Of a DNA stretch of 64,000 bases, positions 34,956 through 47,800 are shown in pieces (within the stretch, counting starts at the first letter, position 1; every line of letters begins with the position of its first letter). Source of the stretch: Nematostella vectensis. Taxonomy: Eukaryota > Cnidaria > Anthozoa > Actiniaria > Edwardsiidae. The translations under genes and the position numbers were made by a program. The stretch is taken from positions 12,163,040 to 12,227,039 of the forward strand of contig NC_064042.1 of assembly GCF_932526225.1 (NCBI RefSeq), written 5' to 3'. The notes beneath the pieces are model-generated. The model did not search any database. It saw only the letters and a list, made by a program, of their open reading frames with translations, and was not told where the DNA came from.

Positions 34956-36131
34956 GGGTGTAAAACCTAAAACCTGTGACCCCAAAAGCTACGACCCCAA
35001 AAGAAACGACCCCCAAAATATTGCCGTTATTATTTAGCCTACCTTTTTCCCTAAATGGCTACACAGCGTGGAAGTTTCAAGTGGAATCAGTGATCCTTAT
35101 GAGATAATTAGCTTGTAATTTGTTTTTATTTTTAATTGGGAAATAGGGGAAAAGCTTTACTTGTGTTTCCAGATGGTCGTTTCTTAAAACGCCGATAAAC
35201 TCAGAAACCCGGAAAGTAAACATTTTCGGGTGTTTCTTAAAAATCTTTGCCCGCTAACTTTCGGGAAATCGCTTCATGTTCTACTTGTGTCGAGTTGTAG
35301 AAAGTTTTCATAACAGAGAAAACCATTCCACTGCCCGGTAAAAAGTGGGCCAATCAAGGCTAACATCATTTAATGGGATTTCCTTCCAACCAATCAGGTT
35401 TAACCTCTGTCAAATGATTTGACATTTAGCTGTCACAGTGCGCCTAAAATAAAAATAAACAGCTTTGCGAAATTATTAGAAGTTTTTTCTACAAAATGAG
35501 ACTTTATTTACTTGTTCTTTGTCTTTCTTTCGAAAAATGGCGATGCCACAGCAATGTTTGGGGTGCAAGTTGTCTACAGACATCGATAAAACTAGGATTT
35601 CAAAAAATATTCAGCCAATGTATACATAAACTTTGAAAATTATAATTTACTTGTCGGGAACCCGTATCGGCACGCTACGCTAAAGCTTTGGTTTGATAAA
35701 ACACTCTTCCTCGCCAGGGAGTTCATAAACTTTTCTTGGGCGTTTCTCTATATTACCTGTAATTACCGGGTCGGTTAGGTTACCGGTAGTGTTTTCGGGA
35801 TAATCGGGCAAAGGAGCGTGTCTGAAAAATGAGTTCAACTACAATTTTCAACAGGACAAATAACAACGACGACTATAAAAATGGTTTGTTCATTGGCGCG
35901 CGCGAATGAGAATATAATATATTTCTTTCATGAAAGCACAACAAAATTGCTGAACTACCTTATTAGGATCGCTAGAATCCATATGAAACTTTCGCGCTGT
36001 TTAGCCATTTGGGAAACAAGGTAGACTAGTTAATAACTGCAATTTTTGAGGGGTCGTAGCTTTAGAGGTCGTAGCTTTTGGGGTCACAGGTTTAAGGTAT
36101 TAGGTTTTAGGTCTTCGATTTGTAGACACCC
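34956..36131. mobile_element. 1.2-kb element with long inverted repeats
   Basis: The left end reads GGGTGTAAAACCTAAAACC, then TGACCCCAAAAGCTACGACC. The right end is its inverse (GGTCGTAGCTTTTGGGGTCA ... GGTTTTAGGTC ... GACACCC). The inverted repeats are about 80-90 bp and contain tandem GCTACGACCCC sub-motifs. Flanks share GTTGT, but a clean target duplication is not resolved. No transposase frame is present, so it is non-autonomous and of unknown superfamily. Confidence 0.7.
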
Positions 36132-37319
36132 GTTGTAGTGTAGAAAGATCAAATCGGGTCCGGTCTTTTTTATTCGACCTACAACGAATCAGTAGAAGCT
36201 CTGTGTACAAGCCTAGGAGATAAAGCATTTTGAAATTATGGTGGGCTCTTTTTTTTTTTTGTTTTATTTGTAAGTAACCATACTGTACATTGAAACTTAT
36301 TAAAAGTATTTTACATAAGAAACAACAAAATAACGAATTACTAAACTTATCAGAGTATATCAGGTGCTTATCAGAGCAACTATGCCCATCTCTTGTCCCT
36401 GAATATATTAAGAAATCTCCAGAGAATAATTATTTGCTTTTCTCCAATGGTGTATGTGTTATAGGTAAAAAAGAGTATTGAAATTTCTGACATCCTTTCC
36501 ACCCTCTATTATTATTTTTTTATTACAGTACTCTATGAGATATACCTGTTAACCTTCTTAGGTGAGGAGTGTAGGGAAAAATACATTGGAGGTAGAAGGA
36601 AGAAAATAATGACGAGAGAGTTTGTTAAAGATGTTGCTTTTGTTGGCTTAAAAATGTTATAAGTGTATGGTAGCCCCCGCCCCAAACATCTTTTTGGGGA
36701 TAATATATTATTCTGACTCCCCTCCATGCCATGAATTGGCTTTCTTCCTTGACTTTAATCCTCAAATTATAATTAAGATTCTAAAGTATATACTATCAAA
36801 TATAAACACACGCTATTGTTAGCTGTACATGTAGGCAACAAAATCATATTTTAATAATTATCATAAGGAAGCTTGATTATAACAATTTTACAGATAGCAG
36901 CACATAAAGCAATCATGTAAATACCCTTTTCTGCTTTTTCGTTGCAAGCTCTTACTATTATTGTGTTTGATGCATATTGCATGATTCATGTTTTCTAGAA
37001 CATCCTTGGAATGAAGCTTAGTTCTTTTGCAGCATTGACTTTGTATTCCAATCAAAAGCTAGTAATTATTGATTTTACTTTTCAAGCCATACAGGTGGTA
37101 AACACAGGGGTGCATACACCCTTCTTCTTGGCAACCAAAAAGCAGTGATTCCATTCTTTCACAATATTTCACCAGATTCTCCAAGATTTTTAATGCCGAT
37201 AAAAAAAGTTTAGAGTATGAATACACGAGGTGATAAAAACTGACGGGAGTGATCGTCCGCAAAATCGATTTTAAAGGGCACTTTGGGCTAGGTCAGCAGA
37301 AATTCTTACCCCTATGGAT

Positions 37320-37400
37320 ATAGCAAATTGGGTGTGGTCGAAGGAATTTTATACCGTAAGAAATAACAGAATCAGAAAAAAACGTTTCTGGAGAATCCAT
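37320..37400 (+). repeat. Fragment related to the element at 26780-27215
   Basis: GGTGTGGTCGAAGGAATTTT, then ATACCGTAAGAAATAACA and AATCAGAAAAAAACG, parallel motifs at 26874-27180 (GTGTGGTCGAAG, CCCTAAGAGATAGC, AATCGGAAAAAAAAA). A shared family is likely; boundaries are unknown. Confidence 0.5.
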
Positions 37401-39100
37401 CGCCCTGCTTGCAATAAAATTATAATTTTAAAAATTAATTGCGAGGTCGTTCCCTAGTAGTGGTTGTATATTTTCTTGTATAAGATGTTTGGGCACAAAA
37501 AGAGCCCATAACGGCGACTCGTTGTCTCCTCCCACTTTAGCACATTGCTCATTCGCTTCACCTCTCTGATTGGGGCGGTCCCGCATATTTTCATTAAATT
37601 TCCTGTTGGACGATCGTGAACTGCGGAGTATTCATCGGGTGCACTTTTAAGTCTGATTTTCACCCGATATCTTATATTTTAAGCAAGATTTGATTTGAAA
37701 GAACAGATACTTATATCAATTATTTATATATATTCTGAAACGCTCAATAGGACGTGGCGATTTTTTTACGACATGATGGTGATCGTTGACTTCATAAGTT
37801 GCACAGATTGTTTTGCTAGCAATATCGCAAAATATCAAAATACGAGTTTTGTTGTGCCATGCTGTATTAGCCAAGTTCAAAAGCAAAAGTAAAAACAGTC
37901 GCAAATCGTAAGTAAAACGTAAATAATATATGTTTATTATTTTAAATTTCACAATAATAAACACTAATTTACTAACTATTGGTGCAAAAATTTTAGTTTT
38001 TAGAATTCTGAATTACGGGTGGCAGATAAAGGCTAGAGATGTTCGAGATGACCGAAAAGGAAAAGCCAATAAAAGTTAATAAAGAGTAGCGAATCAACCT
38101 ACAGTTTAGGAGTGAAAAAAAAAAAAAACAGATAAAAAAAGATAAGGTATGCGGGGGCACATGTAATCCCAGTAATTTGGAAAAATAATTTGGAAATAAA
38201 ACTAGGCGTGAAGACAGTGGGCTACTTTGCGGTACCCGAAATGCTCCGAGGACACGAAACGATCCTCAGGAATCCCCACAAAAGAATGCTGAGAAAATGG
38301 ATTAACTTATTTAAAGAAGATTATGAAGTCATCTTCGCGTGACTTGTTAAACTCCATTAAATGTTTAAACTCAATTAAACTCGTGACTTGTCAATTTCGA
38401 GGAGTTTCTTGGGATCGTTTAGTTTCCTGTACAGCGCCCATCATCCTCAATATCCATGACTGTGCTACTCATTATTAGTATTTTAGCATGCAGTCCACGC
38501 ATGACCTTATTTATCCGCCGTGTCGGAATTAGTTGGCTAATCGGTGTTCAATACGAGGAACTTTGATAGATGTATTCATTCAGCGCAAAAGCCGGCATAG
38601 TTTTCTGCTCAAGAATAGAAATTTGTCAAAGTTTTTTCAATAAAAAATGTAAGAATCTATTACTATTAATTATAATTAATATTTTTAGCGTTTTCCCTTT
38701 TTTTTTAAAGGGACATTGGTTCCGATTGGAGCCCATGTCTAACCTTGCCTGAGAAGTAAAGCCAAGTTAGTGTGCTATTTTTCATTGACTTTAAAGCCTA
38801 AAGCTATAAAACCAAACAAATTCAAATTTTGCAGCGAAAGAAGGCCCGGCTGTGGAATGTTTTGGGATTCCTGGGGTGCATATCACCTGGCTCAGGTATG
38901 CGTCCACATTCCATCTGGGTACATCACAAGGGGAAGGCTATAAAAGCTATCCGAAAAACACATACTTATATCAGAATATCCGATAGCTCATTTTCGAGAT
39001 CCACTGTTAAGTCATTCTGAGGACCCTGGCAGGAAGTTTGAAAACGGCCTAAAGGACACAATAAGAATATTGGAACAGCGAAGGAGCACCTGCACTGGAA

Positions 39101-42100
39101 ATGAGTAAAACTATCGTTTTCCTATCCATCACATGTTGCTTGATAGGATTTGCTCAAATATCAGGTAAAATTAACCAATACAGGAATTAAATTGGAAGCA
39201 AAAATATTGCGTAGTTTAGTTACTAGGGGAGTTTTGGTAAATTACACGATAATTTGAGAAAATATGAAGTTTAAGAGATTGGAATGACTAATATTTCCTA
39301 TGCAAAAACACACTATCTATTACCTCTAAATAATGAAAAATTATCTCATGATTTAGCTTTTAAAATCGGTAGTCTTTTAGGTATTTGGTTATCTATCTTC
39401 CTTCGAAGTAATCTTTATTCAATAAAAATTTTCCATTCCTCTTTATCTTGGTCAAAATAAATAATAATTACTAGTTTCTCTCAATGGGATAATTTTTCCA
39501 TCCCTTTTAACAGTTATTGTTAGGTTTATTTCGATAATTATGGATTACTAATTGTAGCTTTTGTCAAAGTATCGTTGAACCAAGTGTGAGGATTTTTAAC
39601 TTCGACAATTATTCCCCATATAATATTCAAAACAAAAATTATTCATAAAAATGTTATTTTCCTAATCTTTTATATTCAAAACCTTTTCTGAAAATGGCAG
39701 AATTAACAATCACAAAGCTAAAGAAATTAATCTGCCAAAGAGCCTTACAAAGTTTTTCGGTATCCATTCATTTACGGTATTCATCTCCAACTTGTCCTTC
39801 GTTCTCTTCAGCAATCAACCCATTTACTGCAGACTGGATCCTCACACACACACAAAAATAGAGAAATCCCATCACCTCGAACTATCTAGATACAAAAAGG
39901 ACATGCAATAAGGGGGGGAAAGGCCGTTTATTTTACCTAGAAACCGTTTTATTTTATCTAGAAAACATAAAACTACGTTTGACAAACCTTGTCACACAAA
40001 CTCCTTTTACAGATGCTGTGGAGGGGCCGTGGGGAGACTGGGGTGTGTGTTCCTCCACGTGTAACGGAAAACAGGAGCGCATGCGCGTTTGCATCCCATC
40101 ACCAGGAGGAGACTGCTCAGCGCTTGAAAAGCAAATAAGGCGATGCAACACCAGGGCCTGTATATGTGAGTATACGTTTGTTAGTCAGCGGTATCTTGTG
40201 CTACGTGATGCGCGGTCAGACCAGGTGATAAAACACCAAGGCTTTCATATCTACGAATCGGGTACGTTTATAAGCATTATCTCCCGACTGGAAGATGCGC
40301 GGACAGACCAGGTGATGCAACATAAAAAACAGCATCTGCGAGAATCCAGTCTGTTAGTACAGCTGTATCTTTTGCTGCATGATGTGCAGTCAGAAGAGAA
40401 ACCGTCTCAACGTGCAATCCAAGACTTCCTCGAATATCTAGTCTGCTAATATAGCGTTATATTATGCTATTCCGCTATATTATGCGTGGAAAAAAACAGG
40501 CAATGCAAAAAAAAAGGTTTTTCTGAATCAGAATCTTGCCCCAGAAGAATCTCTAAAATAATCCTATAAAAGGTGGGTGAAAAAAGACTTTCTCTAGAAG
40601 TGACTTTGACACTAAGAACATTTATGTTTTGTGTAGCAAATGAAGCACTGACAGCTATCATCGTATTCGTCCTTCTATTGGCCGCTGCTGGAATGCTTGG
40701 GGCGTTTCTCCTTCTGAGGAAGAAGCTGCGTGGCTACAAAACGCGACTGAGCTCCCAAAATAGCCAAGATGGGTGGGTGCCCTGCATCGAGATAGCAGGA
40801 GCAGTAACAACAAAGACACCACTCTAAACACCTTGATATAGTTTTCATGATTAAACGCGAGCATCATAATAAGCAATAACATCAGCGGCAACAACGACGA
40901 CAATGTAAACAGCAAAGGAATTGACAGCGGCATTGTCAACATCATTAGAAGCAATTAACACAAAACAATTACCTCAACAACAACCGCAACAACTACAACA
41001 ACAGCAAAACAAGATGAGCCTACTGTGACGTCTTATGGCAACAGGAACAAATAGCCAGCATTTTATACAAACAATGAAAATCGACCACAAAAAACTGCAT
41101 TAAGTTATTATGACATACAACCAATCACCAGTTCTGAAATACCTTTTTCTGTATATCTGCTAGATACGACCAAGGCATGGCGGAGAACTTCTACGCCGAC
41201 GTTTTCGACCCGCAGTGGTCTGACGACGAAGACCAATCACCCTATGTCAGCAGTGGTGGACAGTCCACCGGACAGGCGGTAACGCCTCAAGGGGTACCGG
41301 ACAACCCAAAATCGCATCCACCCTCTGTACCAAATCGTGATACGGAGACTGATTACCTTGAAGTAAGGGAGAGTGAGAACCCTGACGTCGATAGATCCGA
41401 TAAGCCAAAGTGGTCAATCTATAACTATATACCGTCTCGGTGGTTTGGAACCTCAAGGAACTATCAGATTCATCATGAGCAAGATGGAGAAAACAGGTGA
41501 TTATAATATAGCTACAGTTTAAAGCACGCTCTGATTTACTTACATTTTTATGAAAAGAAATTGATATACCAAGAAAAATAATTGCTGCCAACAACAAATT
41601 TGCCAAATATATTTAGTTGTCAATTTTTCTCGGTTTATATCTTTCTAGCAGGTATGCCGAGTTACAGAAACCTTCCGAATACATCGAGATGGAATCACAG
41701 CAAGCAAGCGCGTCATCAATGTCTGCCTGGCCACATCCGAATATGCCTGGGCCATCTGGGGAGAAAACAGGAAGCACTTCACCTCCTGAGGGACACAACG
41801 ACCGGTATGCGCGACTGAATAAGCCAAGCAATGGAAAGTTTTCTTACGAGAATCCTGGCTACGAGGCACAAGGCGAACACCATTACCAGGAGCTTGAACA
41901 TCCTTCTGGTGACCCTCTCTATGCCCAGCTGGATGCACGGGACGACTACGAGAGCATGTCGCATTATGAAAACCCTGGCATGAACAATGTTTCAACGCAT
42001 TATGAAAACCCAGGCATTAACAATGAGTCAACGAAGTCGGAATCGAATAAAGGTTAGGCAATCTTTCTCATTAAACTTTCTTACTTATTCAAGGCTGGGG

Positions 42101-43827
42101 GTCGGTAATCCCTTTTGTAAATATTCCTTTTCCAAGGCTGAATGTCCGTGATCCCTGAAGAGAAAGCAAGGTTAATCAGAAACATGACTTTTTACCTACT
42201 GCAAATTCATTCTGGAACCAAAAATGAACTGGAGCGGCGTTGCTGAGTCTCGTGTTAGGCAACGCTATGAGGATTAATTAATAATATTATTTTTGTTATT
42301 TTTCTACATGTTTGATATGAGAGGCTCTGCATTCATATGATGTCCAGACATGGTCACTGATCATGTATCGTGTGATATTGCATTATCTACCCTATCTCCT
42401 GTCCCCGTTCCTAATTGGTTTTTATTTCCTAATTTTCTTCTTCTCTAGCACATCATCCTCAGCCACCCAGACCAGTTAAGAAAGAGTCCAGCAGCAGTAT
42501 GTTAATGATCTTCGGGATAGACGAACCAGTAAAACCAAAATCCAAAGAGAAAAAAAACAAATACCTCAATGTCCCCGAGTTGGAAAGCTCCAAATCGGAA
42601 AAAGTAATGATGGAAGAAAATACTTTCAAAACTCAAAAGGAGGCATTTGCAACAATAAATGGTGATGATGACGTGAAAGATCTGTACCCAAGGCCCCACA
42701 AGCAGCTGGGAGAGGAGCTGAGGCCAGATAAGGAAGAACACTATCGCCCTTGGTCAGTTGCATCAAAAACGCCCAAAGCAAGTAAAGCAGACTCAGCAAC
42801 CCGTGAACAAAGAGAGGAAGGTGTGACCACCGCGCTGCCTTTGGAAGACCAGCAAAAATCCATCGATAAAGATGGCGAGTCAAGTCGTGCAGCTGCTAAG
42901 GAGATAGAACAGGTTCCCGAAATAGAGCGTTTGGTGGAAGCAGAAACAGAAGGTGTTTTCAAAATGGAAAGCACTTCAGAGATGTACACTGAGGAGCCAG
43001 ATGCTTTACCTGAAGGTGAAACAGATCAAATCCCAGCAAAAGAACAGAAACGTAAACCATTCGAGGATGTTCCCAAAGAAGACTTTTACCAGCCATGGCC
43101 ATTTGTGAAGAGAGAAAAGATACCTTTGACACCTGATGATAAAGTGAGTGATGAGACAAATAAGAATACGAAATTATCTTCTCAGCAAATGGAAGCAGAA
43201 AGCGCTTCGCCAATCATACCAGGCGGATACGGAAACCCCGAGGAAAAGCCAGACACAGAGGAGGATGACAGTGATGATAAGCTAATTACAAAGAACGATT
43301 CTGATGACAAACCAATCATAGCAGAAGGCGAACCTGTTGATAAGCCAATCGCAAAGAAGGATTCTGATGATAAACCAATCAGTGAAAAATCAGTCATAGA
43401 GAAAGACGACCTCAAGGTTTGTGAAACACCGAAATCTCAGAATGATTCTTCAGAAAGTAAAGCTTGTGAAAAGCTTGTTCTCCCAGACTCCAGTGTTTCC
43501 GATCTTCTGGGACAACATCAAGCAAGCAATAATCCATCTACCCAAGATAGGCAAGAAAACAAAGCTACTGGAGCACCATTCCCAGATTCTAGTATCTCCG
43601 ATCTCTTTGATGCACCTCAAACTGTCCGCAAGTCTGCTATTGAAGATAGCCCTAAGATCACGTCTGAAAACAGCACCTCTGATATACCTTTCCCAGAATC
43701 AAGCATTGTCGAACTATTGACGGATGAGCCCAAAGCTAAAAAAAAGGCATCTAGTGGAGCAGGACGAGGAAAGAAAGGTTCTGGAAAAGATGACCCTCAC
43801 ACCGCTGGTATGACAGCTTTCTTTTGA
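39101..43827 (+). CDS. Type I membrane protein, one TSP1 domain, long tyrosine-rich tail
   Basis: Six exons keep frame: 39101-39164, 40013-40165, 40637-40772, 41164-41496, 41649-42052, 42449-43827 (822 residues). Signal peptide 1-20 (MSKTIVFLSITCCLIGFAQI). A single thrombospondin type 1 repeat at about 25-71 (GPWGDWGVCSSTCNGKQERM, RRCNTRAC). Transmembrane helix about 77-99 (AIIVFVLLLAAAGMLGAFLL), followed by basic RKKLRGYK. The tail of about 720 residues is acidic and low-complexity. It carries many YxxL/V/M sites (YADV, YLEV, YAEL, YIEM, YARL, YAQL, YESM), three YENPG motifs (one ENPGY, an NPxY type), PPRPVKK, repeated DSDDKPI, and three P(D/E)SS(I/V) motifs near the end. It resembles a phosphotyrosine adaptor-type receptor, but I know no named family with this layout. 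Ligand and partners are unknown. Confidence 0.85.
40170..40400 (+). repeat. Degenerate tandem repeat in TSP1-gene intron
   Basis: Three diverged copies of an 80-100-bp unit with GATGCGCGGTCAGACCAGGT and ATCTTGTGCTACGTGATG variants lie just downstream of the TSP1 exon donor (40166). The reading frame of the TSP1 exon stays open through them to TAA at 40447-40449. Confidence 0.65.
41646..41651 (+). promoter_or_regulatory. NAGNAG tandem splice acceptor
   Basis: TAGCAG: acceptors ending at 41648 or 41651 both keep frame and differ by one residue (SRYAEL versus RYAEL). It lies at the start of the exon that encodes the YAEL/YIEM motifs. Confidence 0.6.
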
Positions 43828-44046
43828 ACGTCGCAGATTAGATACAGTTAAACAGGCTAACAACGCCGTAAGCGACTCCCACGCACAATTGATATCCAAT
43901 TCAACACCACCGGGAATCCCTATCCTCTGGTCATCACCAATAAGAAGCGACAGTATCACTTTGAAACAGATGTATTGATATCAGTCTAGATAGGTGGGGT
44001 ACCCACTTTAAAATGAATGAATTTTATTATTCTTCATGTATCTCAC

Positions 44047-44205
44047 TAAGGGCGCGTTTTTTTTTATCAGTCTGTGATGGGAATGATTGGTAGAGAATGG
44101 TCAGAATAGCATTCGTGTCATTCTGTTACAGGTAGCAGAATGGGTGGAATGGCCTTCATTCCATTCCGGAATGGGAACGCGGGATAAACGAACGCGCTTT
44201 TTCTT
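44047..44205. mobile_element. Short inverted-repeat MITE downstream of the TSP1 gene
   Basis: The left end GGGCGCGTTTTTTTTTATC is mirrored by GGATAAACGAACGCGC on the right. Inside, GATGGGAATGATTGG and CATTCCGGAATGGGAACGC are also roughly inverse. Ends and target duplication are not exact. It lies in the 3' UTR or just past it. Confidence 0.55.
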
Positions 44206-44470
44206 TTCTTATCATTCTCATTCAGGAATCACGAGTAAAACACACACAATTTGAGACATCGCATTGTGCGATATGAACCTAGATACAAGTATACACTGAG
44301 TATGAAATACTAAATGCTGCAATTCTTCATGTACCCTTATAAGTCGATGAAACACAATCACTTTGAAATAGACGTATTGGTTGATATAAGCCTACATATA
44401 TAATTACACAGCCAACCTTTTGTAACTGTTATACATAATTCCTTTATGTATTTGATATCGGGCTGACAAG

Positions 44471-44476
44471 AATAAA
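44471..44476 (+). terminator. Probable poly(A) signal of the TSP1 gene
   Basis: AATAAA, 644 bp after the stop, followed by a T/G-rich stretch (GTTTTCGTGTTTAATGTTG). It is the best candidate between the convergent genes. Confidence 0.5.
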
Positions 44477-44736
44477 CACACTCAATTTGAAAGTTTTCGT
44501 GTTTAATGTTGATATGCGGGAAAAGTATAAGTAATCTTACGGTTTCGGTAAGTATAGTGCACCGAATTACCTTTTTTCTGCACTAAATTACCTGAAATCT
44601 AAACTGCTTTTAGCCAATCAGAAGTAATTTACCATGTCTATAACAACTTATAGACTGATCAGTGCAAAACCAGAAAAATCACAACTGTAAAAGCGAGTTA
44701 AATAAATCATCCTGTTCCGGACTTAATTATGGATTT

Positions 44737-44742
44737 TTTATT
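44737..44742 (-). terminator. Probable poly(A) signal of ZPR1
   Basis: TTTATT on the plus strand (AATAAA on the minus strand), 78 bp beyond the ZPR1 stop codon. Confidence 0.5.
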
Positions 44743-44819
44743 CCATCATTATCGAAAGCCCCTTGAATGGCCTGAGTAAAATAATATGACCCTAAGGAGC
44801 CTTTCTATATGTTGGTCAG

Positions 44820-47800
44820 TCATGAGCCTTGCTCATCCTTTTCGTATCCTTCGGTTTTCATCCCAACTAGTCCCAGGTCTTCGTTTTGCTCCTCGGTTCG
44901 CTCGTACTGTTCTACCTTGAGCTCGGGGTCTGGGTCGGGTGCATAAACATTCTGAAACAAGATTAGAAAACATTAACGAAACGGCCGCCTCGTCCTCGCG
45001 CCACGTTACCCTGACCTCGACGCCCTTGGTACCCGAGAATGCCAACTCACCTACAGCCGATTTCAGGTTGTGGTTACGGTAATGGCAGGCTTTTCCCACC
45101 TATCCGACCGCGAGTATTTTTTTTTTTTTTTTAAATTGAAAACTCTTTATTTCGAAAACAAAAGTATTCGTGTATTATTTCACAACTTGGCAATGGCATT
45201 GATGTAGGACGGATCGAGTTTCAGAGAGATTCAAGTATATCTAGTTCGTCATTTAATCTCAATTTCTTTGCGGTACTAAACAATTCCTCCCACAAGCAGG
45301 GCCTCAAGGTCTGCGGAGGAGCCTGGAGAATCTCAAAATTCACCAGCTTATTGGATATTTCACCCACCTGATGAATGGGTTCGTAGGATGTTTGAACTTA
45401 GCCTTACCCACCTAATGAATGGGTTCGTAGGATGTTTGAACTTAGCCTTACCTGGATATAACTGTTCCCAGCAGGGTCATCCAAGATTATATGAACGTTC
45501 ATTCTTTCGCCCGATATGATCTGTAATAAAATATAAAAGCGTAATGAGGTGTTGGAACGACAGACAACGAACAATAAGTTGCGTAAGTGAATGCAACGGG
45601 GTTCAATGGTTACTTTGCAGCTTGAATGACCATTGAAAAGGCCGCGAAAAGATGGCTTTATTTCCGGTTTTGATTTTGAGCTAGGGCATAGGATCAGTCG
45701 CACCAATTATTAATGCTCTCAATGCTTATTACGTTGGATTTATTTAGACTTCTTCAGGGCAGACACTGCTTTTTATTGAAAATGAGACTTAGAGATCGGA
45801 ATACACTCATTGTCTTCTGAAGAACCAATAAAACCACCGGTAATACAGACCCAAGATTTCAGCAGTACATTCAGTACATTCTCTACATAAGGGTCTATCA
45901 GTTTTATAAAAGTACTACACAGTTACGAGTAATGGTAGGAACACAGACTAGTAAAAAGGTACATGCATTTGTAAAAAAAAAGAGTGCACTATAGATATCA
46001 TACCTCTTGCAAAGACGCTAGAAAGGACTTGAGATTTTCCCTTCCAAGTCCTGGGCTGTCTCCCAACCCAAATGGGTTTACCGACTTTAGATGGTCGTAA
46101 ATATTCGTAAGGAGTCCCTCAAGGGTCGTGAACCGGCCCCCAAGGGTTCCTGCTTCCACGCTAAAATCAATTTCTGGAATCGTCACCACACAGGTTTCAG
46201 ACTACAAGAGAAAGTTACAAAAAACGGTTTTAAGCAAACTCAGTACATACTGCCAGGCCTAGCTTTCACCTAGCTGCCAAAGCCTAGCTTTCACCTAGCT
46301 GCGAAAGCCTAGCTTTCACCTAGCTGCCAAAGCCTAGCTTTTACCTAGCTGCCAAAGCCTAGCTTTCACCTAGCTGCCAAAGCCTAGCTTTTACCTAGCT
46401 GCCAAAGCCTAGCTTTCACCTAGCTGCCAAAGCCTAGCTTTCACCTATTAAATCACCCCAAACCTCTAGCACCTGGAAAACTGAGTCAATATAGCAGAAG
46501 ATAGGTAGACAAGCTACAGGTAGGGCTATTATTTTGTGGTGTAGATCGAAAGTTCTGTTTACCTTGAGAACATCCCTGCTTAAATCAATTTCGTCGGTTA
46601 TTTTAAGAGTAAGCCTCGTCCCCATTGCATCCACACCAGCTATAAAAATGAGATTCACATAGAAATAAGAAAAACTTATTTCACAATTGACATTCTAATG
46701 CGATCTTTCTCAACAACAGAAATAACAACAAAATAACTTTACTCAAGAAAATATATACAAAGTGTTGAGTCTAAGCCCGCATGTAGCAATTAGAAACTTA
46801 ATCTTGCTTCATTTACAAGTAACACTTTTACCAAGGAGATCAAAACACATACTTCCTGATTTGACCTCGTTGGTACGGTTGCCACAAGCATCACACACCG
46901 TGGCCATGATGATGACTTCTTTGAAATGGGGAATGGCTGGGAATTAGACGTCAAGAAAAACACTTCTTATCTGAGCGTACTCTTTAAATGGTAACATGAA
47001 AAATTCAACTAGCATTACTTCAGGAAATAAGCTATATATTGCCTGGCTGGAGTGTTGAGAACTTTTATTGTGGTAATGCTTTGGGTGGGGAAGGCTTATA
47101 GCGGGGCTCAGATCGTGGATCTTCGCTCGCAGATTCAGCATCGACCCCGACTAGGAAGAAATTTGACAATCCTTTGTAGCCCGGTTTAGGGCTCCAGATA
47201 CGCGGTACAGCGCTTGCGGACTGACTTCTTGATGGTAGAGATTTACCACTTGGTTTGGAACCTCCAAGAGAGCTCTTTGAGCCAGTGCTTACTTGCGGTG
47301 GGGGTGGGCCCGCCTGTAGATCATCAGCATCTGGTCTGGTAATGCTTTGCAGCCTACAAAAAGCTGTAGCAGGGGATGGGACATTGCCCTCCCCCTCCAA
47401 ATATTTCCAAAAATTATATTCGAGGCCTCCTATGACTCTGCTCTGGAAGATTCTAGTTTCATCATGTGGTTAACTGAGAAAGCCACAGCTCCATACAGGA
47501 AGTCCTGTTCTCTCGAACACAATCAAAGTGATTAAGAGCTCACAATTGCCTATTTCGGCTAGAAGTCATAAAACCTCAGTCTAGTAGTGACTAATTACAA
47601 AATACCGATGTCAGTTGCCTTGCTGTTTGCACATTTTGATAACATTGCTAACAATACTGAAACTGGTTTTTATAGGACTTTGTCTGAAACAGCTGTCATA
47701 AATTATTGTTAACCACTTTAAAGATATTGCTCCAGCAAGACATTGGTACCATCAAAGGAACCCAGGATTGCTTTTTTCTCCTTTGCCTACAGTGCACAGA

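Larger units (their letters stand above)
33907..39100. other. Intergenic DNA with one large inverted-repeat element
   Basis: Holds the 34956-36131 element and a repeat fragment at 37320-37400. Open frames here (36290-36481 and similar) are short, AT-rich and unlike known families. The segment before 39101 should contain the promoter and 5' UTR of the TSP1 gene. Confidence 0.5.

Noticed and set aside
40981-41160. Possible extra exon from the CAACAAC-rich stretch
   Set aside because: Simple CAA/CAG repeat; the flanking exons already join in phase without it.
42502-43415. Minus-strand open frames opposite the TSP1 receptor tail
   Set aside because: Shadow frames of the long last exon; its sense frame joins five other exons in phase.
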